From Persephonella hydrogeniphila (GTDB taxonomy: Bacteria > Aquificota > Aquificia > Aquificales > Hydrogenothermaceae): a DNA stretch of 64,000 bases. The position numbers and the translations under genes are program-made. Below, in pieces: positions 57,955 through 64,000 of this stretch. Below the pieces are notes generated by a model. The model did not search any database and was not told the origin of the DNA. It saw only the letters and a list, made by a program, of their open reading frames with translations. Positions within the stretch are counted from its first letter, which is position 1. Each line of letters starts with the position of its first letter. Location: the NCBI RefSeq assembly GCF_900215515.1, contig NZ_OBEI01000003.1, positions 62,001 through 126,000 on the forward strand, given 5' to 3'.

Positions 57955-59318
57955 TTTACTCTTTTATAAACCTTCAAGATTTTTCCCCTTAAGTCATAAG
58001 ACAGTATTTCTTTTCCCTTTGATTTATCTGAGCAATCTATCAGATAATCCCAGTTTGGAGTATGCCGTGAAGTTTTGACAGCTTTTCCTTTTAGGAAATC
58101 TATGTACAGACAGACTGTTTTCTCGCTTTTACAATCACAGGCAATGTTACTGTTAAGATCTATCTTTTTGGCAATATCATAAGCAGCTCTTTTCCTTGAA
58201 GCTTTTTTTTCCATAAAAATTGGAAATCCAACAAAACCCAAGATAAATCTTGCCATAATCAAAACTACAGCAGTATAAATCGCAATCCTGATCCATTTTT
58301 CCCTGCCGATATTATGGATAATATAACCGGAAACAACCATAATAATAGGAAAAAGAGGAATTACATATCTACCTCTACTATGTACAGCAAGTAGATATGG
58401 AAGGTAGTTAACAAAAGCAACAAAAAGAAAAAGCTTTATTTCTGAAGGCAGTTGTACTTTTGCTCTGTTTCTGTATGCAAAAAATAAGATAACAGCTACT
58501 AAAACACTGGCAGGAATTAACTGCTTTATATTAAGCAGTGGATACGTAATAAAATGTACAAGAAGTTTTGTGATATCAGAACTCCCTTCAGCCCTTATCA
58601 CACTTTCTATAAAGAGTCTTTTTATGTACATTTCTGGATTTGAAGTACTGAATATCCATACTGTTGGAATAGTAATAGCCAGAATTCCAGATAGCCACAA
58701 GAAAGGATTTAAAAGGTATCTAAAGTCTCTTCTGTAAAGAACAAAGCAGATATATGTAACTCCAAAGAATAAAAAGGCAGGAAAACCTTTAAGCAAAAAT
58801 GTTATACATGCAGTTATGCCTGAAAGCAGCACAAAGTAGTTGTTACGCTCAAAATAACCTTTATACTGGATGTAAAACATAAGGAACACAAAAAAAGCAA
58901 GAGTTACATCAATCTCAGCAAGATAACCATACCAGAAAAGTATATCAACAGAAATCAGATAAAGAAGTCCTGATAATAAAGCAAGTTCTGTATTTTTAAA
59001 AAGTTTGTAGGAAAATCTGTATATCAGAAAAACCGTTAAAAAAACAAACAAAATAGAAACTATTCTGGCTGTTAACTCGCTCCAGGGTATTAATTTAGAT
59101 GATAGCACTATAAACCAGTTAAACAAAGGAGGTTTATTGAAATATAGATCTCCCAAAAATGTAGGCTGTAAGTAATTATGAGAATCAGCCATCTCAAAAG
59201 CAACAATTGTTCTGAGGGATTCTTCACCTCTAAACTCGTAAAGGTTAATATTTGGAAATAAAGACAGAATACCTAAAGCTATCAACAGGAATATTTTGCG
59301 GGATTCTGACAACCTCAA
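57951..59318 (-). CDS. GT39/ArnT-like membrane glycosyltransferase 2
   Basis: 455 residues, about ten membrane helices, same superfamily as its neighbour but not a close copy. The first loop reads YEFRGEESLRTIVAFEMA with FLGDLYFNKPPLFNW, closely resembling ArnT, which adds 4-amino-arabinose to lipid A phosphates. GYLAEIDVTLAF is the second acidic loop. The C-terminal soluble part has CDCKSEKTVCLYID, an unusual Cys-rich stretch. It overlaps hemC and the other transferase by 4 bases each. Confidence 0.88.
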   Translation of the reverse strand: MRLSESRKIFLLIALGILSLFPNINLYEFRGEESLRTIVAFEMADSHNYLQPTFLGDLYFNKPPLFNWFIVLSSKLIPWSELTARIVSILFVFLTVFLIYRFSYKLFKNTELALLSGLLYLISVDILFWYGYLAEIDVTLAFFVFLMFYIQYKGYFERNNYFVLLSGITACITFLLKGFPAFLFFGVTYICFVLYRRDFRYLLNPFLWLSGILAITIPTVWIFSTSNPEMYIKRLFIESVIRAEGSSDITKLLVHFITYPLLNIKQLIPASVLVAVILFFAYRNRAKVQLPSEIKLFLFVAFVNYLPYLLAVHSRGRYVIPLFPIIMVVSGYIIHNIGREKWIRIAIYTAVVLIMARFILGFVGFPIFMEKKASRKRAAYDIAKKIDLNSNIACDCKSEKTVCLYIDFLKGKAVKTSRHTPNWDYLIDCSDKSKGKEILSYDLRGKILKVYKRVK

Positions 59319-60241
59319 TTTTCCCCTTTATAAATTTCCTCTAACACCTCCCTTGCTCCCATATCAAGAAGTTTTTGTGCCAGTTTTTCTCCTAACTCTT
59401 CAGGTTTATCTGGAGTTCCTTCCATTGAGTCTTTGAAAAATCTTTTCCCTTCAAGATCAGAAACAAAACCAGTTATTCTCAGTTTTCCATCTACAATCTC
59501 AGAGTACCCTGCAAGGGGAACCTGACACCCTCCTTCGAGGGTTTTTAAGAATGCCCTTTCTGCCTTTGCTCTTATCTCGCTCTCTTTATGATTAAGAACA
59601 GAAACTATCTCCTTTGTTTTCTCATCATCAAGCCTTGCCTCAATCCCTAAAAAACCCTGAGCAACAGCAGGAATCATATAATCAGGTTCAAAAATCTGTT
59701 TTACTCTATCTTGAAATCCCAATCTTTTCAGTCCTGCATAAGCAAGTATGATACCGTCATACTGACCTTCCTCAAGTTTTCTTATTCTTGTATCAACATT
59801 TCCCCTTAAATCTTCTATAACAAGATTTTTTCTTTTCATCATTATCTGAGCTTTTCTTCTGAGTGAGCTTGTCCCGAGAACTGCTCCTTCTGGCATATCA
59901 TCTATCGATGAGTATCTGACAGATAAAAATGCATCTCTCGGGTCTTCTCTCTCAGTAATAGCAACAAGACCCAAACCTTCAGGAAAGTACGTAGGAACAT
60001 CCTTCAGAGAGTGGACTGCAATATCTATCTCTTTCCTGAGCATAGCTTCTTCTATCTCTTTTACAAAAAGTCCCTTTCCTCCAACTTTTGCGAGGGGAAC
60101 ATCAAGAATCTTATCTCCCTTTGTCACAATCTTTACAAGCTCTATCTCTATATCTGGAAAATGTTTCTTTAGTTGCTCAGCGATAAAATTTGCCTGCCAC
60201 AGGGCGAGTTTACTTTTTCTTGTGCCTATTCTTATTCTCAA
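59315..60241 (-). CDS. hemC: Porphobilinogen deaminase (hydroxymethylbilane synthase)
   Basis: 308 residues from a TTG start behind CAGGAGA. It polymerises four porphobilinogens to hydroxymethylbilane on a dipyrromethane cofactor bound to the Cys of EGGCQVPLAGY. Other signatures are RIGTRKSKLALWQA, HSLKDVPTYFPEG and DLRGNVDTRI. It is the first gene of a unit with the ArnT-like transferases and msbA by 4-base overlaps. A promoter and a Fur-like site lie upstream. Confidence 0.96.
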   Translation of the reverse strand: MRIRIGTRKSKLALWQANFIAEQLKKHFPDIEIELVKIVTKGDKILDVPLAKVGGKGLFVKEIEEAMLRKEIDIAVHSLKDVPTYFPEGLGLVAITEREDPRDAFLSVRYSSIDDMPEGAVLGTSSLRRKAQIMMKRKNLVIEDLRGNVDTRIRKLEEGQYDGIILAYAGLKRLGFQDRVKQIFEPDYMIPAVAQGFLGIEARLDDEKTKEIVSVLNHKESEIRAKAERAFLKTLEGGCQVPLAGYSEIVDGKLRITGFVSDLEGKRFFKDSMEGTPDKPEELGEKLAQKLLDMGAREVLEEIYKGEN

Positions 60242-60272
60242 CTATATCTCTCCTGAGTTATTTATCCAATAG

Positions 60273-60302
60273 ATTATAAACTCTAAGGTATGTTTCTATC
60301 AA
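60273..60302 (-). promoter_or_regulatory. hemC promoter
   Basis: On the minus strand TTGATA (60302-60297) and TATAAT (60278-60273) are 18 bases apart, about 32 bases before the hemC start. It would serve hemC, both glycosyltransferases and msbA. Confidence 0.5.
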
Positions 60303-60312
60303 ATATTTAGGT

Positions 60313-60331
60313 GAAAAAAATAATCATTATC
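60313..60331. promoter_or_regulatory. Fur-box-like site upstream of hemC
   Basis: Aligned with the classical 19-base Fur consensus (GATAATGATAATCATTATC), the bases here match at 16 of 19 positions by my count. The right half AATCATTATC is exact; the left half is an A-run. It lies 11 bases upstream of the hemC -35 box. The A-run makes chance similarity possible. Confidence 0.35.
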
Positions 60332-60347
60332 ATCAATTTTTGAAAAG
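60329..60347 (+). repeat. 19-bp direct repeat, left copy
   Basis: ATCATCAATTTTTGAAAAG, identical to 60698-60716. The two copies bound a 350-base stretch that holds the zinc-ribbon transposase remnant. Its first bases overlap the end of the Fur-like site. Confidence 0.75.
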
Positions 60348-60440
60348 TATTTTCTAATAACAAATTATTAATGTAAACTATTTGCAAAAATATATAAAAA
60401 CAGAAGCAGGCCTGGACACAGAAACGGGGGAGACAAGAAT

Positions 60441-60697
60441 ATGTTAAACCACAACGTAATTTGCCCGAACTGCGGGGCCTCAAGATGCATAAAGAACGGA
60501 AGGGTTAACGGTAAACAGACGTATCTGTGTAAAGAATGTTTCTCAAGATTCTCCACAGACAGAGTAAGAAGAAGATACTCTAAAGAGACAAAAAACAGGC
60601 TGTTTTGATGTATAAGGAGGGGTTTACCCTTACAGAAATATCCAAAAAACTGAACATCAAAGTCCAGACAATACACTACTGGATAAAAAACAGATAG
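60441..60697 (+). mobile_element. IS1-type zinc-ribbon/HTH transposase remnant in two frames
   Basis: Frame 1 (60441-60608, 55 residues) starts after GGGGGAGACAAGAAT and has a zinc ribbon (CPNC, then YLCKEC) and a basic tail. Frame 2 begins at the overlapping TGATG (ATG 60608) and gives 29 residues forming a helix-turn-helix (FTLTEISKKLNIKVQTIHYW). Zinc ribbon plus HTH is the layout of InsA-type N-terminal parts of IS1-like transposases; the DDE catalytic part is absent. It looks more GC-rich than its surroundings, which suggests transfer. No clear terminal inverted repeats were found. It may be a dead fragment or a small DNA-binding protein split by a frameshift. Confidence 0.6.
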
Positions 60698-60716
60698 ATC
60701 ATCAATTTTTGAAAAG
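60698..60716 (+). repeat. 19-bp direct repeat, right copy
   Basis: Second copy of ATCATCAATTTTTGAAAAG, starting on the base after the remnant's stop codon and ending 3 bases before the -35 box of the pilin promoter. It may be a target-site duplication or a regulator site carried with the promoter. Confidence 0.75.
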
Positions 60717-60719
60717 ATA

Positions 60720-60748
60720 TTGAAACAGATGAGACAGAGACTTAATAT
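60720..60748 (+). promoter_or_regulatory. Pilus operon promoter
   Basis: TTGAAA (60720-60725), 17-base spacer, TAATAT (60743-60748). A TATAAT at 60746-60751 is an alternative -10 with 20-base spacing. It leaves a leader of about 75 bases before the first pilin gene. Confidence 0.5.
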
Positions 60749-60783
60749 AATAATTGATTAATAATTAATAAGGAATTATTAAT

Positions 60784-60798
60784 CCTCCTTTAGGGAGG
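60784..60798 (+). promoter_or_regulatory. Hairpin in the pilin mRNA leader
   Basis: CCTCC (60784-60788), loop TTTAG, GGAGG (60794-60798). It lies upstream of the true ribosome site TTTTAGGAGG near 60820 and could protect the 5' end of the mRNA or compete for that site. The stem is short. Confidence 0.35.
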
Positions 60799-60832
60799 GG
60801 AAATTTAATAAAACTTTTAGGAGGTTAAAGCC

Positions 60833-61261
60833 ATGAGAAAACTTTTAGCAGCAGCAGTTATCGCAGCAGCACCATTTGCAGCATTTGCAGGAACAGCTTC
60901 AGATGATTTTACAATCACAGCAACAGTAGACCCTTACTGTGAGATTGAAAACGGAGCATCTGATATCTCAGTTTCTTACAACCCATTTGATACTTCTGAC
61001 GTAACGGCCTCTACAACAACAGAGTTTAACTGTGTAAAGAACACAGGCTACACAATTAGTGTAAACGCTCCATCTGCTTTAACAGGAAGCACTTACGGTG
61101 AATCATTAAACGTTTCAGTATCTCCAACTTCTGGTTCTGGAACTGATACAGATGGTCTTGGAGGAACAGAACAGTTTACAATGAATATTACTATACCTGC
61201 AGGACAGGATGTGGCTACAGACACTTACTCAGGAACAGTTACTGTAGATATAAACTACTAA
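60833..61261 (+). CDS. Spore-coat-U (SCPU) domain pilin, copy 1
   Basis: 142 residues. Signal peptide MRKLLAAAVIAAAPFAAFA, then DDFTITATVDPYCEIE and EFNCVKNTGYTISV: the two Cys and flanking strands of the SCPU fold. The C-terminal DTYSGTVTVDINY is the alternating strand with final Tyr seen in chaperone-assembled subunits. Such proteins form the shaft of archaic (sigma-type) chaperone-usher pili. Strong AGGAGG; followed by a terminator-like hairpin, so it is probably the most abundant subunit. The mature protein is rich in Ser and Thr and poor in charge. Confidence 0.85.
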   Translation: MRKLLAAAVIAAAPFAAFAGTASDDFTITATVDPYCEIENGASDISVSYNPFDTSDVTASTTTEFNCVKNTGYTISVNAPSALTGSTYGESLNVSVSPTSGSGTDTDGLGGTEQFTMNITIPAGQDVATDTYSGTVTVDINY

Positions 61262-61269
61262 TAATTGTC

Positions 61270-61300
61270 AGGGAGGGTATCCTCCCTTATTTTTATTTTG
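61270..61300 (+). terminator. Terminator/attenuator between the two pilin genes
   Basis: AGGGAGG (61270-61276), loop GTAT, CCTCCCT (61281-61287), then TATTTTTATTTTG: a GC-rich stem with a T-rich tail. Because pilus genes continue on the same strand, it probably works as a partial terminator giving more pilin 1 mRNA, or as a 3' stabiliser. Confidence 0.7.
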
Positions 61301-61316
61301 TATGAGGTGAGAAAAG

Positions 61317-61805
61317 ATGAAAATACTAAAAGGGGTTTTGGGTGCTGTACTGGTAGGTGCTGTTATTGCAACTTCAGCGACAGCTTCATCAGCTACCGAT
61401 GACTATGATATCAATGTTACTGTCGACCCTTACTGTGAAATATACTCACTTACAGATATTACACTGAGTTACAATCCTTTTAATCCTGCAGTTTCAAATA
61501 CATTTGCCAACTTTTCCTTTGCATGTGTTAAAGGAACGACCTTTACAATCTCTGCTACAAGTGCCAACGGAGGAGAGCTTGTGTCAGATACAACTTCTGA
61601 CACTTTACCTTACACGCTTGCAGCATCGGTAGTTTATCCTTCTGTATCTGCTTCTGAAGGAAATATATTAAACAACTCACTTACCATGACAGCACCTACA
61701 AAAAATCCACCTACAGCAGCAATAAGAATAGTTAATATACCGTTTAACCAGAATATAGCGCCTGGAACTTACACAGATACAGTAACGCTGAATATAACCT
61801 ATTAA
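61317..61805 (+). CDS. Spore-coat-U (SCPU) domain pilin, copy 2
   Basis: 162 residues, paralogue of the previous gene. Signal peptide to about residue 22 (ATSATASS), then DDYDINVTVDPYCEIY and FACVKGTTFTISA with the same two Cys, and the C-terminal strand GTYTDTVTLNITY. The middle carries a longer variable loop. It may be a minor or tip subunit. ATGAGGTGAGAAAAG precedes the ATG. Confidence 0.85.
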   Translation: MKILKGVLGAVLVGAVIATSATASSATDDYDINVTVDPYCEIYSLTDITLSYNPFNPAVSNTFANFSFACVKGTTFTISATSANGGELVSDTTSDTLPYTLAASVVYPSVSASEGNILNNSLTMTAPTKNPPTAAIRIVNIPFNQNIAPGTYTDTVTLNITY

Positions 61806-61832
61806 AACTGAAGGGAGGAGAGAAAAAAAGAA

Positions 61833-62594
61833 ATGAAAAACAGATTATACGGCCTGTTAATACTTTTCTCTCTCCTCTCTTTTTATTCGGTATCTTTTTC
61901 TGTTGATTTTTCCATACAGCCTATAAGACTGTATGTATCTCCGAAGAAAAACACTGCAGTTTTTGAGATAACGAATCTTACAGATAAGAAGACGATACGC
62001 GTAGAAACAGAAATAAAAAAATGGGATCAGGATGAAAACGGCAAATTTATATTAGAAGACACGGAAGATGCCATTGTAGTTCCTCCATATATAGAACTTG
62101 CACCAAAACAAAGACAGCTTATAAAGCTGGCATACTTAGGCTCCTTTGATGGCAACGTCCAGAAAGCATACAGACTGTTTGTAAAACAAATTCCTGACGA
62201 GATAGAGGTAGAGAAAAATCCAAAAAAGATCAAAACAGCTATACAGATTGTTATAAATATAAGTGTACCTGTTTTTGTTAACCCTCCAAACACAGAACTA
62301 AAATACAATTTATCTTTTATCCCTTTAGAAGTAAGTAAAGAAAAGATAGTTCTGCAGGTAAAAAATAGCGGAAATGCATTTGCCAGAATCATTAGAGCTA
62401 CCCTTTACAAAGGAGATAAAAAAATCTACAGTAACGATTATGCCTTCTACATCCTCCCTGAAAAGAATGTAAAGTTTGTAATAAAAAATATGCAACAGGA
62501 AGATAAAAAGATAAAAGTTTCTACATTTAATGAACTACCTGACAAAATTGTGATTACATTAGAAGATGGCAAAGAATATACTGTTAATCTTTAG
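61833..62594 (+). CDS. PapD-like pilus chaperone
   Basis: 253 residues with a signal peptide (LLILFSLLSFYSVSFS). The N-terminal immunoglobulin-like domain is typical: IQPIRLYVSPKKNTAVFEI, then YIELAPKQRQLIKLAYLG and YRLFVKQIP, which bind the subunit's open groove. The second domain follows from about residue 155. It holds pilins in the periplasm and delivers them to the usher. The preceding gap has GGGAGGAGAG. It overlaps the usher start by 29 bases. Confidence 0.9.
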   Translation: MKNRLYGLLILFSLLSFYSVSFSVDFSIQPIRLYVSPKKNTAVFEITNLTDKKTIRVETEIKKWDQDENGKFILEDTEDAIVVPPYIELAPKQRQLIKLAYLGSFDGNVQKAYRLFVKQIPDEIEVEKNPKKIKTAIQIVINISVPVFVNPPNTELKYNLSFIPLEVSKEKIVLQVKNSGNAFARIIRATLYKGDKKIYSNDYAFYILPEKNVKFVIKNMQQEDKKIKVSTFNELPDKIVITLEDGKEYTVNL

Positions 62595-64000
62595 CTTACT
62601 GCTTTTAATAGGAAATTCCTTTGGATATACACCAAAGAATAAAAAGGATAATTACAGACTCTTTATTTTAGGAATTTATATTAATAATATATACATAGGA
62701 GACAGCATAGTTTACCTCAAAAAAAAAATCTTTATATCAAAAAATCTGAGTTAGATAGAGTCGGTATTAAAAAAATTCCTGAAGAATTTGAAAAACTGAT
62801 AAAAAATCAGGTTTATGTCTGTGTATCCTGCATAAAAGGAATAAAAACAGACATTAACTACAGTCTGCTAACAGCTAATATCACCGTTCCTCCCGAATAT
62901 TTTGTTGAAAAAAAGATAGAGATGAAAAGAGAAAAGACTAAACCTGTAGAAAGTAAAGGCTGGTTTGTAGGTTATGACACACTTTATTCTAAATACTCAG
63001 AAAACCAGCAGATAAGAACATACATTGATTTTAATTACTTTTTTTCAAATAAAGTTCTTTTTACAGATTTTTTACATTACTACTCAGATGAAGAAAATAG
63101 ACTAATCAGATCAAACACAACTCTCCGTATCGATGATATTGAAAATATAAGAAAAATAGAGATTGGAGATATATACTCACAGAACTCTATATGGAACTAT
63201 TATCTAAGAGTAGGTGGAATAAGAGTAGGAACAGATTATAATCTGCGACCTGACATAATAACCTATCCTCTTCCTGATTTCGCTGGAAAAGTGGCAGCTC
63301 CATCTTCGGTAGATATCTTTGTAAATAATGCGAAGGTGTTCTCACAGGATTTAAAACCGGGACCATTTGAGATAAGAGATATCCCTGTAGTAACTCCTGA
63401 GGGTAATGTTAAGGTTATTATAAAGGATGTTTTAGGAAGGGAAAAGGTAATTGAAATTCCTTATTTCACAAGTAAAAATCTTTTGAAGGAGGGATTATCT
63501 GAATATTCGGTGACTACAGGTTTTCTGAGAAAAAATTATCTTAAAAAGGATTTTGATTACTCAAAATTTGTGACCTCCGGTAGCTATAGAAAAGGTATAA
63601 CAAACCGTTTAACTGTAGGATTTGATTCATATCTACAGGGAATGGATGGTTTAAATGCAGGAGTTACTATTAATTATTTATTAAACAGATTTGGTTTGTT
63701 TTCACCTACTCTCTCTTTATCAAGAAGTCAGAACGGCACAGGTTTCCAGTATGGTCTTGAATACTCAAAAAATTTCACATTTCTCAGGGTCAGACTTGCA
63801 GGAATAAAAAGCTCAGACAAATTTTTTCAGCCAAATTCAGTTTTTGGTTCTCCAAAAGATTACTACAACGCTTTAATTGGTTTAAATCTCTCAAAATTTG
63901 GCTTCATAAACTTCTCTTATATCAAGAGAACATACTTTGATAGTCCAGAATCAACAAATATAAACCTATCTTACACAAAAAATCTGTTTAACAGAATAAA
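62566..64000 (+). CDS. Outer-membrane pilus usher, frame-broken at poly-A and cut by the window end
   Basis: From ATG 62566 a signal peptide (ILLIFSLLLLIGNSFG) and the start of the usher N-terminal domain (YRLFILGIYINNIYIGD) are read, and the frame then stops at 62754. The rest continues in the -1 frame from the ten-A run at 62719-62728: LYIKKSELDRVGIKKIPEEF, then usher hallmarks PAPSSVDIFVNN-like APSSVDIFVNNAKVF, KPGPFEIRDIPVV, VIEIPYF and LLKEGLSEYSVTTGFLR, open to base 64000. One extra A would restore the frame. Ushers form the pore that secretes and assembles pilins. The break may be phase variation, transcription slippage or a sequencing indel. Confidence 0.8.

Noticed and set aside
60329-60716. 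CRISPR-like repeat pair
   Set aside because: Only two copies, 350 bases apart, with a coding remnant between them; no array and no cas genes.

Overview
This window looks like a chromosome segment of a low-GC, Gram-negative, thermophilic autotroph. My best guess is the Aquificota, family Hydrogenothermaceae (Persephonella or Sulfurihydrogenibium type). The guess rests on AT-rich sequence, heavy use of AGA and ATA codons, many TTG starts, a Rieske/cytochrome b/di-heme cytochrome c complex, a PolA-type 5'-3' exonuclease standing alone, LPS genes (kdsB, msbA, ArnT-like transferases) and compact operons with 1-4 bp overlaps. I have no marker gene that proves it. There are no rRNA or tRNA genes and no CRISPR array.

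Layout. (1) 1-1532: the 3' part of an AddA/RecB-like helicase-nuclease. (2) 1512-7776: an accessory block behind a strong sigma70-type promoter. It holds two paralogous TonB-receptor-like outer-membrane proteins, a small periplasmic protein and a membrane GGDEF-EAL protein whose frame is cut by one in-frame TAG. (3) 7810-22890: core genes: trpG, tamB, a TPR protein, serS, pgi, feoAB, an M50 protease, murF, gap, trpS. (4) 22994-27887: potassium uptake (trkA, trkH), then a four-gene set with an MHS-type transporter and three small unknown proteins. (5) 27945-34565: citrate synthase, kdsB, thiG, a beta-CASP nuclease, a SafE-like membrane protein, fmt, rlmB. (6) 34672-37234: the petABC (bc1) operon with an inverted repeat in its promoter and a clear terminator. 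(7) 37463-49099: secDF, an alcohol dehydrogenase, a metal ABC transporter, rsmE, hemB, an M23 peptidase, PolA-type exonuclease, nth, an NrnA-like phosphoesterase, and a tightly coupled set ending in dapB and an AtpZ-like protein, which begins with a 39-residue membrane peptide. (8) 49161-60241: coaX, an amidase, pdxJ, malic enzyme, then an envelope cluster (PAP2 phosphatase, PHP protein, MsbA, two ArnT-like glycosyltransferases) behind hemC. (9) 60242-64000: a second accessory block. A zinc-ribbon transposase remnant bounded by a 19-bp direct repeat lies just upstream of a chaperone-usher pilus operon with two spore-coat-U-type pilins, a chaperone, and an usher whose frame breaks at a run of ten A residues.

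The points of most interest are the receptor-to-cyclic-di-GMP block with its amber codon and a gene-conversion-like patch between the receptors; the pilus operon with its repeat-bounded remnant, inter-pilin terminator and poly-A frame break; and several unexplained palindromes in promoters (bc1, rlmB, and a Fur-like site at hemC).
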